In this document: piece by piece, positions 50,779-62,404 of the stretch | How the letters are laid out: the number at the start of each line of letters is the position of its first letter | Numbering within the stretch: the first letter of the stretch is position 1 | From: Podaxis mareebaensis | Lineage: Eukaryota > Basidiomycota > Agaricomycetes > Agaricales > Agaricaceae | NCBI GenBank assembly: GCA_018524725.1 | Contig: JAEUWP010000360.1 | Location: 514,862-578,861 of the forward strand | Direction of reading: 5' to 3' | DNA: 64,000 bases | Position numbers and translations under genes: made by a program | Notes under the pieces: model-generated | Database searches by the model: none | Told to the model about the DNA's origin: nothing | The model's input: only the letters and a program-made list of their open reading frames with translations

Positions 50779-52030
50779 TTAATTACCCCCCCTCTTTATA
50801 GGTTTTGCTCCAGAAAACCTTTGGAGATAATCCTGTAACACCTCCTGAGTGTTCTTGAGTGGTGATTCAGCTATCCATGTGTCATGCTCATTACTGTACC
50901 CTTTCCAGTGTACAAGGTACTGCATTCCTTGGCCTTTCTTGCAATGTCCTTGGATTTCTTCTATCTCATATTCTCCTTCTCCATTAATGAGCTTCAGTTG
51001 TGGTGGTGGTTCAGCTTGCTGATTCACAAACTTTGGTGGTCAATATGGTGTTAGTAATGCTTCATTGAATACATCATGGATGACCTATCCTTCTGGTAGC
51101 TCCAATTGGTATGCCCCTGGTCCTACTTTCTTGAGTATCCTGAAGGGTCCATAGCACTTGTGATCAAGCTTCTTTGTTGGCCAGTTTGTTGTTATGTTTG
51201 TTCCTTCAAGCCATACCTGGGTCCCTTCTTTGTAATTCCTGCTTGCCATTCTCCTTTTGTTGTAGTACTTTGTCATGATTTGTCTCTTGCTTTCTAATAG
51301 CTCTCTGGCTCAAGCTCAGCATGCTGTAAGTTTCTTGAGAAGTTCTATGATGGATGGCATCAGTGATTCTGTGGTGAAGTCTCCTTTCCAAGGGTGTCAT
51401 CCATAATTCAGAAAGAATGGGGTTTCTCCAGTACTACTGTGTATTTTGTCATTGTATTGGAATTTGGCTGTGGATAACCAATCTGCCCAGTCATCTTGGG
51501 TGTAGTCAACATATACCCATAGGAAGGTTTCAACTTCCTGGTTGACTCGTTCTGTTTGTCCATCTGTCTGGGGGTGATAGGCTATTAATAGTCCTTGCTC
51601 TATCCCTGTTGCCTTGCATAGGTTTTTCATGAATGTTGATGTGAACTATGGCCCTCTGTCACTGATAATCTTCTGTGGAACACTGTGGAGTTTCCAGATG
51701 TGGTCTTAGTATACCTTCACTAATCCTATAGAGTTGAGGTTAGTGTTCATTGCAATTAGTCAGATCATTTTAGTGAACCTGTCTACAATGACTAGGATCG
51801 CATCTGCTCCATTTGACTCTGGGAGTGGTCCAATCATGTTGATACTGATCTCATGCCATGGCTCTTTGGGCATTTTGGGGGGGTGGAGTGGGGCTGCTTT
51901 CTTTTGCTGAATTGCTTTGTTTCTTTGACAGCTGTCACATCCCTACATATAGGTCTTGACATTGGCTTTCATTGCTGGCCAATAGTACATTCACTTGATG
52001 AGCTCCATCATTCTGTGGGATCCTGGGTGC
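50779..52030 (-). pseudogene. Chromovirus integrase with chromodomain
   Basis: The segment starts in the integrase zinc-binding region (HPGSHRMMELI, YYWPAMKANVKTYV, CDSCQRNKA), then the catalytic core with DRFTKM, SDRGP, TGIEQGLLIAYHPQTDGQTE (DD-E pattern with QTDGQTERVNQE) and FFLNYG. Then come YYNKRRMASRNYKEGTQVWL, GPFRILKKVGPGAYQLELPE and a chromodomain, EYEIEEIQGHCKKGQGMQYL with VHWKGYSNEHDTWIAESPLK. Chromodomains steer insertion to methylated-histone chromatin. Several in-frame stops interrupt it, so it is not expressed as one protein. Confidence 0.85.
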
Positions 52031-52290
52031 CTGTTAATATCCATCTCTAGTTCTGTGTATTCCATGATATTCTGTCCCTTGTTGCAAGTTCCATCTGTGT
52101 TGTATACTTTGAATGGTTTCTCCAACTTCTTTGTTGGTATCTCTTGTTCCTCAACTGCTTTCTTTATGATGCAAGTGTGTATGCATCTGGAATTGACCAG
52201 TGTCATTGGTTTCCATTGTTTGTTTCTAGATGTCTGAACCTTTGGTTTCACAAAGAGTTCTTGTGCTCCACTTCTTCTTTGAGGAATCAT
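52031..52290 (-). pseudogene. Chromovirus protease remnant, joined to integrase
   Basis: Minus-strand residues CIHTCIIKKAVEEQEIPTKK and EKPFKVYNTDGTCNKGQNIM, then YTELEMDINRH, match the retropepsin-like region of marY1-type chromoviruses. The expected end of the protease and all of RT/RNase H are absent: INRH passes straight into PGSHRMMELI of the integrase. In relatives both sites carry Gly-His, so a deletion between short repeats would give this fusion. Confidence 0.7.
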
Positions 52291-52299
52291 GTATGATTG

Positions 52300-53470
52300 T
52301 CTAGAAGAAGCTTTAAATACAGCAGCTCAAGAGTTCACACTCACTCTGAGCCTTTGGAAAAACCCTGCTGCTCTGGTCCTTCCTTGCCTTCTTATTCCTC
52401 CTCCATGCTCCTGATGCATGCTTTCTTGGGTGCTCTGCAGTTTCTAGAGATATGCCCTTCTTTGCCACAGTTGAAGCACCTTCTCCCTCCTGGCTTCTTG
52501 CAGTCTCAGGTGATGTACCCTATGATGTTGCACTTAAAGCATTGGGGTGGTGCCTTGTTGTTGGGTGTCATCTGTCTTCCTATCTCCATTGGTTGACCCA
52601 TGCCTCCATATGTGATGCCAGTTCCTGTGTGTCTGGTTCAGGTCTCAATGGCTTCATATCCCAAGCCAATGTTCAGGATGGTCTCCTTCCATTGCTTGTA
52701 GGATTTGGGCATCACTTCAATTGGGAATCCTAATATGGTTTTGATGATATCTGAGCATGTGTTTTTCTTGAGCAGGAATATGGCATATTTGTCATCTGTC
52801 TTGGACCTTGTCTTCAATACATTGAATTTGATGAGGAAATCTGCCATGTACTTGTTGTTCTGTCAGTATGTTTTGATTCTCCATTCTGTGTTGCTTTATT
52901 GTCCTTCATTTCTAAATATTGCCTCTACTTCCTTTTAGAACATATCCCACACAAATGTGTCATCACTATTCTCCATCTAGTTGAGCTTCATACTTGCAAA
53001 TTGCCCTGCAGTTCCTCCTCTCATCTGTGAGAGTATTGCTATAGCCCTCCTGTCAGCCTCTTCAATCTTGTTGAACTTCAAGAAAAATGTCATTGACCTC
53101 CACCAGTCATCAAACTGGTTTCTGTTTCCATCAAAAAATTCTGGATCCAGGACCAATGATTTCCCTCCTGTCTGTTGAGTTGCTGCTGTTTCTTCAGCCA
53201 TATTAATGTCAATGTCTTCTTCATCTGCTGGTTCTGATTCTTCTTTGTCTGTAGGTTCTTCTTTGTCTGCTGATTCCTCTGGTTGTTCTTTGTCTGCAAG
53301 TTCTGGCTGGCCTTCAAGTTCTGACTCAGTGGTTTCTTCATTGTTGGTGTGCTCACTCTCTGTAACATCTGAAAACTCTGCCACTGATGGCTCTCTGGTC
53401 TGTCCTAGACTGTATGGTGCTGGTGTTCCTTCTTGACTGTTCCAAATATTGCTTCTGCTCATACACTGAG
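52300..53470 (-). pseudogene. Chromovirus gag with acidic N-terminus and zinc knuckle
   Basis: The N-terminal part is MSRSNIWNSQEGTPAPYSLG, then a run of Glu/Lys/Ala-rich repeats (QPEESADKEEPTDKEESEPA), then GGKSLVLDPEFFDGNRNQFD and WWRSMTFFLKFNKIEEADRR, a retrotransposon gag signature. Further left is YKQWKETILNIGLGYEAIE and a CCHC knuckle region with [14 protein letters not shown] spacing near 52,460-52,500 (its exact residues are disturbed by mutation). Stops at several points. Confidence 0.7.
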
Positions 53471-53574
53471 CCTCACTCCTAGTTGAGCACTGATGTCATG
53501 CCTGATTGTGCCTTGATATATGCCCCTAGTTGGGCCTTCCTTGTTGCAAGGTGAGTTGGTGATGCTTTACCAAA

Positions 53575-53700
53575 TGTTATGACCTTTGTATGAACTCAGG
53601 TTGCAACTAGGCAAAGACTTGAGGATGAGCAAAGGGGAAAGAACTAGTTGGTAAAGCATAGGGAATACAGGTGCTCTACCTAGGGTTTATATACTGTGGG
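53575..53700 (-). repeat. Truncated LTR of the chromovirus (5' LTR in its own direction)
   Basis: This 126-bp stretch matches 49501-49626 and stops abruptly at 53700, where the other LTR continues for 134 bp more. The missing part is the outer U3 half. What follows (cacacttcttgacctg) does not match the left flank of the element, so the right end was removed by a later rearrangement. Confidence 0.8.
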
Positions 53701-53859
53701 CACACTTCTTGACCTGATACTATTACCTTCCTAATTATGAACTCAATCTGCTCATTGTCTCACTTGTTGCCCAAAGACTCTAGGTTTTTTAATCTGAAAT
53801 CAGGCATGGTATCCATCAACTCTGATGTCACACTCATCCAAATCCTTGAGAGGCTGAGG

Positions 53860-55737
53860 TGGATCATGCTCAGGGGGTCCCCCTCCAGGCCACTGCTTTG
53901 CCTCAGTAGATACCTCTGCAGCAACCCAGAGCCCTGCCTCCTCAACTATTGACTGGGGTGCTGACCTGTTCACCTCCCCCTCACCTAGTGCTGCCACAAG
54001 GGAGCACTACATGTCCCTGACCCCTGCCTAGGACCACCAACTCTCCACCAAGGTGACCCCAAGAGCTGCCCAGTCTCAGTCTACCCCTGGCAACTCTTAT
54101 CAGGCATCTCCCACCCCCAATCCATCCTCTCAGATGGATGTAGGTGAAGTCCTGGCCACTGTCCCCTTAGAGTTGTTAGGCACTCTCTCAGGTATTGAGG
54201 AGGATGCAGAAGTGATTGCCAAGTCCCTTGAAACAACCAGAGGCTAGGTCCTCAAACATGCCCATTCCCCTATTTCAGGGAATGCTCTCCATAAGATTAT
54301 GAGGATGATATCAATTTTAGTGTCAGCTCTCAGAGACGCTGGCTGGTTCACAGTCACTACATGCCCTGACTCTGCCCATACATTGGCAGATGGGATTATT
54401 GAGGCTGTAGGGCCATTTCTGCCAAGGCAGCCCTCCTCCCTTCCTCCATTGTCACCTCTGCCTATGGAATCTGATGACACTGTCCTGGTGTGACCCCCTG
54501 TGCCCCCTATCAACCCCTTCCCATCAGTGCTTGATAGCAGGAACCACACCTAGTCAGGGCCTTGCCTCCTTCCCATTCCCCCAAGAAGGACCACCCCCAG
54601 GGGTGCTCCTCCCCCAGTCAATATGGCAACACATCCAGGCAACTATACCCAGGTTGCCATTGCCCCACCTGGTCTCTAGCAGGCCAAGACAGCAAACCTA
54701 GTCAATCTGGCTAGGGTGTTTCCCTCTCTCCCCCCTCAAAAGCTTGTCCAGCTAGAGAAACAGGCAGTAGGGGGCAAACCCTCTAAGGCTGCTACCAAAT
54801 GGCCTTCAATGACTACCTCTGGCCTGACAAGGCACCAAGTCATCATCACAGTGGATGTTGCCACTCTTACAGTAGCCCCCACTGATTTACTTGCTGTGGT
54901 CAACACTGCCCTCATCACCTCTAAGTCAAAACTTAGGGGAGAATCGATTCAGCCTGGCTTTAGTGGATTCATTATCACCACCAACATCATCACCATGGAG
55001 GACAACCTTAAGGTCATCCACTGTCACCTCCCATCAGTCTTCAGCCCCACTTCCCAAGGGGATGTTGACCTGCCACACTCGAAATCTTATCTCAAGATTA
55101 TTGGGGTTCCTTTCATCTGTCAGGGGCATGACAACACTAACCCTGATGACATCATTGCTGCCATGAGGAGATCTCCTTATGCAGATCTCTTTATGATTGC
55201 TGACAATGTAAGGGTTTGGCATAACTCTCTGGCATCAGATGGGTGCACTGTCTGGTTCAAGATATGGGACTCCCAGAGGGGTACCAAAGTGAGGTCCCTG
55301 GTCAACAGGACCATTCAAATATTAGTCAGTTGTGCTGCATCCTTGCAGCCAAAGCCAATCCTGGGGTCCCACTCTGCTAGTGATGTTGGCAGTGGGGTCA
55401 CCTGACTACAGCATGCAGGTGTGAATGACATGCCTGCCCACTCTATTCAGGTCCTCATAAGCATGAGAACCATTGTCTTCTCTATGGGTTGTGCAAGGGC
55501 AATCCAAAGGCAAACCCCCTGATCCCTCTGACTAAGCCAGATCATCCCTGTCCCCACAGGGAATCCTTTGCTTGCCCTAATTACAAGGGCAAGCACTCTG
55601 CTGACTCCTGCAAATGCCCCTTCTGGTCCCACTGGTTTGACAGTAATTGGATCAGGAAGAAGTACTCTGAGGTACATGACAGAATGTCTCATTGCCCTCC
55701 CCATCCTGACACCCAGCATCCCTTTCAGTCTCAATGA
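53860..55737 (+). pseudogene. LINE A ORF1 (coat protein with zinc knuckles)
   Basis: A Pro/Ser-rich start (GPPPGHCFASVDTSAAT-like) leads to ALRDAGWFTVTTCPDSAHTL, then a globular part: RHQVIITVDVATLTVAPTDL, GFIITTNIITMEDNLKVIHC, SKSYLKIIGVPFICQGHD and ADNVRVWHNSLASDGCTVWF. Near the end are cysteine-rich segments (ACPNYKGKHSADSCKCPFWS) and IRKKYSEVHDRMSHCPPHPD. Several stop codons interrupt it. These proteins bind LINE RNA in the nucleus and cytoplasm. Confidence 0.7.
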
Positions 55738-58174
55738 AAGTGATCTCAGACATCCATATTTACTCCCAGAATGTAAATCATAGTTACATTCTGGTAGATA
55801 CCTTGCTTGAGTCTTGTAAAATGGACTACAATATTATCCTCTTACAGGAACCACCCTGGAGAACTATTTGAAAAGCCCCATCCTCCTCTAGGAGGGAGGG
55901 GGAAGATGTTGTTGGTGCCCCAAAGCATCCTGAGTGGATATGCTTTGTCAGGCAAGTAGATCTGGGATCCAGGCCATGGGTTATGGGCTATGTCCATAAT
56001 AGGTTGTCTAAACTTAGGCTATCACTTTGCACAGACTTGATTGATCACAACAATCTGATAATGATTTCCCTTTTCCAGAGGGAATCACACTGCCACCTTC
56101 TCAATGTCTACTCAGATGATGAGAAAACTGTGGTCCATTTCCTTTCTGAGGTAATGGACCAACTGCCACCCCTGAATTATATGGGAGGGGACTTCAATCT
56201 CTGATCTAGTGTGTGGGAGGACTCTTATCCATCTCATCACTACTGGTCCCAGATGCTCCTGGATACAGCATCTGACCTCAGCCTGGACCTAGCTAAATCC
56301 CAGACCCCTGGCCCCACCCACTTTCCCTTCACAGCATCAGACTGCCCCTCTGTGATCAATCTGATGTTTGTCTCAGTACAGAATGCTCTTATGCTCTGGT
56401 GTAGCATAGAGCCCTCCCTCAGGGGGTTATCAGATCATGCCCCTCTTTTAATCCAGCTCCCCATAGAATAAGTTGCACTGGGGGGAACTAGGTAGGCACT
56501 GCCTAGGGATTCTGAGGAGGAATTAGAATTTCTCACAATGTGCTCAGAGGGCCTGTCCACACTAGTGGATAGTCAACCCTGTTCACCTGACCAGATTGAG
56601 GAGATGGCATCAGCTATAGCTGAAGTCTTTTCTAAAGCATGGGATTCCTGTGCCAAAGAGGTCAACATAGTTTTACACTCCAAGCTGTGGTGGAATGGAG
56701 GGTGTCAGGAAGTGCTTGATCATCACAGGACCTCTGGGTCTCCTGAGGATTGGGCAGAGTTTAGATGTGCCACAAAGACTGCTAAATGGGTATTCTTCAA
56801 TAAGAAGATCACAGAGATTGCCACAATAAACAAGTGACCATGGGACCTTATGGAATGGGTCAAACAACACAAGCTGCCAGCAGTTGAGGCCATCAGCTAT
56901 GATGGCTGCCCCTGCCATGATCTTGATGCCTTGTGGGGAGCCCTGCATGGTACATACAATTCAGCCTCAGGTCAACTCCCCAATGTCCATGTCCTGGACC
57001 CTCTCCTGGCCTTGCCTATCTAGGATTGGGTCCTGTTCTCCTGACTAGAGCTAACTGAGGCTCTTTCAGCATGCTCCTCATCATCTGCCCTGGGACCAGA
57101 CCATGTCATGTGGTCCTACCTGAAGGACATAGTTGTGAATAATTGGTGTCATGACATGTTCCTCACCTTGGCTAATGCCTGTCTTCTAGTTGGGCATTGG
57201 CCTATGCACTTCAAAGAGTCAGTCTTGGTGATTATCCCCAAACTGGGAAAGCCTTGATACTCCACACCCAAGGCATTCAGGCTAATAGTGCTTCTGAATA
57301 CCTTGGGTAAGCTTATTGAGAAGATGCTGTCCAAGCACCTTCAGTTTGACTCTGTCAAGTATGGAGTCTTTCATCCTAACCAGCTTGGTGGAGTTCAGCA
57401 GAGATTCACTGAAGATACAGGGCTGTTCCTTATCTATGTCATTAGAAGTGGCTGGGCAAAAGGGCTCAAGACAAGTGTTGTTGCATTTGACATCACTCAG
57501 TTCTTTCCTTCTTTGAACTATGATATACTCATGGCCATCCTAAATAGGCAAGGATTCCCCCTGAATGTGGGAAGATTCTTTGCCTCATACCTTATGGGAC
57601 ATGCCACCTCTTATCTCTGGGGGCAATTCTCCTCAGGTCCTATGGACACTGATGTGGGTGTAGGATAGAGCTCTGCCTTGTCCCCAGTCCTCTCTGCATT
57701 GTATCTTGCCCCCTTGATGAAGCTATTCAATAGGGAGGCTATAGCCCTTCAAGTCACCCTCCTCTCATATGTGGATGATAGCACACTTATTACCCAGGCT
57801 AAAAACTGGGAAGACAACCTGCAGGCATTACAGGCTGCCTATGCAATTATATTTAGACTATTTGTTGCTTTTGCCCTGGTTTTGGAGCATTACCACTTCT
57901 CCTGGAAACCCAGAGATGATAACCCACCAATCAATTTGGGGTTGCCCCCTTCACTGGTGACACTCTGCTCTGACCCAAGCCTTTCTGGAGGTATTTGGGG
58001 TTCTACTTTGACTGACATCTTTCCTTTAAAGAACACATCTGGTATTACTCCACCAAATCCCTATCAACTATCAGGGCAATGGGGATGTTAGGCAACTCTT
58101 CACATGGACTGACATCCAATCAAAAGCATATGCTCTATAGAGCCTGTGTGGTGCCCATAGCTACCTATGGGTTC
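55738..58174 (+). pseudogene. LINE A ORF2, first part: endonuclease and reverse transcriptase
   Basis: Endonuclease signatures are NIILLQEPPWRT, YMGGDFNL and GLSDHAPLL. Reverse transcriptase follows: ALGPDHVMWSYLKDIV, ESVLVIIPKLGKP, FRLIVLLNTLGKLIEKMLSK, VAFDITQFFPSLNYDILM, ALSPVLSALYLAPLM, and LLSYVDDSTLI, where YVDD is the catalytic site. Then CVVPIATYGF, which is split by LINE B. Several stops, including TAG and TGA, show it is dead. Confidence 0.82.
58157..58174 (+). repeat. Target-site duplication of LINE B, left copy
   Basis: The 18 bases atagctacctatgggttc occur here and again, with one C/T difference, at 62675-62692, directly after the poly(A) of LINE B. They lie in the LINE A codons for ATYGF. 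Confidence 0.88.
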
Positions 58175-58404
58175 ATCTGTGCAAAGTGCACAACCCCAGA
58201 TGTTCCATCTGCAGAGACCCTCACCACACGGAAAACCATTGCTGCAATGGCTTTTGCTACTGTGGCAAACCTGGCCTGAACCCTCATCCTCCCACCCCCA
58301 CTAACATCATGGAGTGTCCTCATGTGATCTCCTTCCAATGCCTTTCATGTGATTCCAAAGACCATCACATGAATTCTGACAAATGTCCATTCTTCTGCCA
58401 CTGA
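58175..58404 (+). pseudogene. LINE B ORF1, C-terminal zinc-knuckle fragment
   Basis: The remaining frame reads HNPRCSICRDPHHTENHCCN, FCYCGKPGLNPHP and QCLSCDSKDHHMNSDKCPFF, three cysteine clusters of the CX2CX4HX4C kind. The rest of ORF1 was never inserted because of 5' truncation. A TGA ends the frame near 58,402. Confidence 0.75.
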
Positions 58405-58486
58405 TATGATCAGGAATGGATTCAAACCAAGCTCTGTGAGCTCAAGGTGGAGAAAAACTGTTGCGACTTCAATTCAGGTGCTATTA

Positions 58487-61400
58487 ATGTCTAAAGGACC
58501 TCCTAAAGTGCCAACCCTGTTCAATAACATTCCTATTTTATTTTTCAATGTCCACTGTTCCAAAGACACAGTCGAGGTGTTATTGAATGACCCTCAATTT
58601 AAAGACATTCTTATTTTATGCATTCAGGAACCCCCATTCAGTGTTATTTGCAACATCCCATCTACCAACAACTCTGAAGGAGCCCCCTACAAAGGCACAC
58701 CATATAACCCCAACTGGTGCCTTTTCATTTCAGATGATGAATGCCCTCAAACAGCCACCTTCATTCATAAATCATGTGAAGTCCTAATGCCAACTTTGCA
58801 TCCGAGCATCATCTCTTCACCAGACTTTCAACTCATCTCTCTTTCCTTTCCCAGAAAGATGTATTTCCTCAATTGCTATTTTGATCCTTCCAATGATTCT
58901 TCACTTACTTATTTAGATTCCCACATCCACCTATTCCCTAAGAATATACTATGTATGGGGGGAGACTTCAACTCTCATTCACCAGAATGGAACCCTCACA
59001 TCACCCACCACTCTGCTCGCACTAACCTACTGGTTGACGTTATGAACTCAATTGGCCTCACACTGTCCACTCCAATAGAGGCTAAGTATACTCATATTCT
59101 GTTTGACAACTCCAAACACCCCTCTGTCATTGATCTTATCTTTTCAATAGACAATCCCCTTCAACCAAGCCCAGTCCACACCATCTGAGATGACTGGCAA
59201 ATCAACTCAGACCACTGCCCCCTTCTCACCTTTCTCCCCATTCCCTCCCCATTCCAACCCTTTATCGAAAAGCTCACCATCCCGCATGATTCTGAAGAAG
59301 AAGCCACATTCCTATACTCTGTAGGCATATGCCTTCAAGCTATCCCACTGGTTTTCAACTTGAGTGACAATGTCAGTGTATATGCCAACAGCATGTCCCA
59401 AATCATTTCCCAAGAATGGCAGTCCAATGCCAAACTTGTCTGCATCTGTGCCAAATCCAAGCCTTGGTGGAATTCCCAATGTTCTGCTGCTCTCAGAACA
59501 TTCCAAACCCACAAGTCCAAGTCAAACTGGACCAAATTCTGACGTACTACCCACCAGGTGAAATGTGCTTTTTTCAACAAGAAAATCAAGGACATAGCAG
59601 AAGAAGACCATTGCCCCTGGGATCTCATGTCCTGGGTTGGCAAATGTAATCTCCCCCCCTCCCAATCCATCACCTTCAATGGGAAGAGTTGTAATGAGCT
59701 GGATGACCTCTGGCATGCACTTGACTCTTCCTACAACTCTGCCTCTGACCGACCTGTGGACTTAAGCGCCATAGAGTCTTTTGACACTCACCAGGAATGC
59801 TCTTGGCTTCCTTTCTCTCACACTGAGCTTTTTGACACCCTTAACCCCTGTGCCAACTCCTCTGCCCCAGGCCCGGATCATCTATTGTGGGCCTATATCA
59901 AACACCTGATGTCCAATGACATCTTCAGATCAAACTTTCTTCTCTTCACTTCCAAATGCATCGAATTCTCTACGTGGCTGGAACACTTCAAACATTCCAC
60001 TTCTGTCATCATACCTAAACTGAACAAACCCCATTACTCCACTCTGAAGATGTTCTGGCCCATAGTCCTACTCAACACATTTGGTAAGTTGATCAAAAAG
60101 ATGATCTCTGCAAGGATGCAATTTGAAGCATCCAAATTCAATCTTGTACATCCCCTCCAGTTTGGAGGAATCATCCAGCACTCTACTGAAGATGCTGGTG
60201 TATACATCACTTACCTTGTACACACAGGTTGGTGACAAAAACTCAAGACTAGTGTCATCACATTTGATGTGGCACAATTCTTCCCATCCACCAACCACTC
60301 CATCCTCATCTCCACCCTCCACTGTCAAGGCTTCAACTCTCACCTTGTTTCTTTCTTTTCTGATTATTTAAAGAATCACTTCACTACCTACTCTTGGAAC
60401 AATAATCTTTCTCCTAAATTCCCTGCTTCTGTTGGCATTGGCCAAGGCTCAGCTCTCTCTCCTATCCTCACTGCCCTTTCACTTTCTCCTTTCATGTTCC
60501 AATTTTCCAATGATCCTCGTTGTAAAATAGTCTCTTTCATTGATGATGGACTTATTATTGTTCAATCAGACTCCTTCTCCACTAATTGCCATCTTTTGTC
60601 ACAGGTTTACAAGAACTGTGAAGACTACCTCCACTGCCTTGGTTTTGTTCTCAAAAGAGACAAAACTGAGGCCTTCCACTTCTCCAATCGACCCTCTCAT
60701 GAACCTAACCCCCCTGTTGTTATCGATGACTCCCTAACCATCCATCCAAAACCCTACCTCTGCTATCTTGGCTTCTGGTTCGACAGAAGCCTCACTTTTA
60801 AAGAACACATCTGGTGTTACTCCACCAAAGCTCTCTCCACTGTCTGCTGCATGCGAATGTTAGGCAATTCCATCTGAGGCCTTTCTCCCCTACACAAAAG
60901 ACTCTTATATTGGTCTTGTGTCATCCCTATTGCTATATACAGTTTCTGATTATAGTTTAATCACAATGCTCAATACTGTGGACTCATCAATTCCCTTCAA
61001 TGCATGCAATGACAAGCAGCCCTATGGATTATGGGTGCATTCCGCACCACTCCCTCTGGTGGAGTTGAAGCCATTGCTGGCCTCATCCCTATCCAACTCC
61101 ATCTATTTAAACTCACCAAATGGTGTTCCCTCCACTTCCACACCCTTCCCCCTTCCCACCCCCTCAAACTCCTCACCCACGATGTCAACCTGCTAGATGT
61201 GCATCAATCCAAACAGCACTCAACAGCACTTGATTTCATCTCTGATGCTCAATTAGTCATGGATCGATTCCAGTGCCTTCACCCCAGTGCCAAACCCAGC
61301 CAGCGCTTACTGGACTTGTTTAGCAATCACATCAAATTTTTTGAGTGCCCTGACCCTTTGAAAGAAGGTACCATGACACTTCACATTGCCAATGCCTCCC

Positions 61401-62404
61401 ATGCCTGAGATCTTGCCTTTTCTTCCCCAGTCTCTCTTTTAGTAGCTACTGATGGTTCTGTTCCCTCTAATCCCTCTCTCTCTGCCACTTCTGCTTTCAT
61501 TATTTTCAACTCTTCTGAATCTGACACTCTCTCTTCTACAGTTCACCCTTGTGGTAAAGTAACTACCTCCAACTCTGAATCATATGCTCCCTGTCTCAGT
61601 TTATTCTCTTCTATTTCTTTTGCTCTATCTCTCAATGTCTCTTCGATTGTAGTTTTCATAGACTCCATCTCATCTGCTAAACTTCTTTTCTCTTATAGGC
61701 CCCACAGTGCCCATCTGGACTCCATCATAGTTGCTCCCCTCCTTCATTCCTGGCTTTCCTCCTCTCCCCTTAACTACATCCACTTCTGGTTAATCCCATT
61801 GTCTGCCAACTGGTCCATCCACCACAAGGCACACACTTTAGCCAAATTGCTTTGCCTTCCTAATCCATGTCATCAACCAATTCACACATCCCTTGGATTC
61901 ATTTGCAAACATTATACCCAGAGATGCCTATCCCTCTGGCAACAACAAATGAATGACCCGAACTATCATGGTCACAATTGGCTCCCCCTACTCAACCCCA
62001 CTGAGCAGCCCCTCCAACCCAAGTATGCCAAAGGTAGTACTTGGCTCAACTCACCTCTAGGGAAGAACACCCAACTATGTGTGTGCTTTACATGATGTAT
62101 CACCAATCACCCACCCATTGGTGCCTTTCAACAATGCTTCTTCCCTGGGTGTCACATCACTTCCTGCTCATGCAGCAAGCCTCTTGAGACTCGTGATCAC
62201 ATCCTTGACAACTGCCCCCACTTCTGATACCCAATAGGAGCCTGTGACAGCTTTTATGGGGTCATCTAATTCCTCAACCAGAACCCCATGGTGTTTTCTT
62301 TTGCTGACCAGATACAAGGACCCATAACTCAAGAGGAGTTTGCCACCTGCCACCTCAACCACAGAGAGCAACTTGCAAGAAATGGAGTCCCAGATGTACA
62401 CTAA
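58487..62404 (+). pseudogene. LINE B ORF2 (endonuclease, reverse transcriptase, RNase H)
   Basis: Begins MSKGPPKVPTLFNNIPILFF. Endonuclease: ILCIQEPPF, LCMGGDFNSHSPEWNPH and INSDHCPLL. RT: APGPDHLLWAYIKHLM, STSVIIPKLNKPHYS, VITFDVAQFFPSTNHSILI, GIGQGSALSPILTALSLSPF and IVSFIDDGLII, where the usual A/YxDD is IDDG. RNase H: LLVATDGSVPSNP, SNSESYAP, SSIVVFIDSISSAKL and HKAHTLAKL. Ends HREQLARNGVPDVH, as LINE C. Interruptions in the frame at 59188, 59540, 60235, 60877, 61408 and 62095 are all TGA, as expected from CGA to TGA change. One is TAA (CAA in LINE C). Confidence 0.85.

Larger units (their letters stand above)
49501..53700 (-). mobile_element. Chromodomain Ty3/Gypsy retrotransposon (chromovirus) lacking RT and RNase H
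   Basis: Read on the minus strand the element runs: partial 5' LTR (53575-53700), primer-binding-like site (TGGTAAAGCATCACC starting 3 nt after the LTR), gag with zinc knuckle, aspartic protease remnant, integrase and chromodomain, polypurine tract (AAGGAGGGTGA, 49761-49771), then a complete 3' LTR (49501-49760). Between protease and integrase the roughly 2 kb of RT and RNase H are missing. The element interrupts the LINE D fragment on its left. Frames contain stops; CpG is almost absent. The 5' LTR lacks the outer half (U3), so it could not be transcribed normally. Confidence 0.82.
53701..58174 (+). mobile_element. LINE A, 5' part: ORF1 and ORF2 up to the RT thumb
   Basis: Plus-strand non-LTR retrotransposon, interrupted at 58174 by LINE B and resuming at 62693. 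ORF1 is followed by ORF2 with an apurinic-type endonuclease and reverse transcriptase; the RNase H part lies after the insertion. The order EN-RT-RH with a zinc-knuckle ORF1 fits Tad1-like fungal LINEs. Many stops and frameshifts and near-zero CpG mark it as an old copy. Its left limit is unclear because the DNA next to the truncated LTR is rearranged. Confidence 0.8.
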
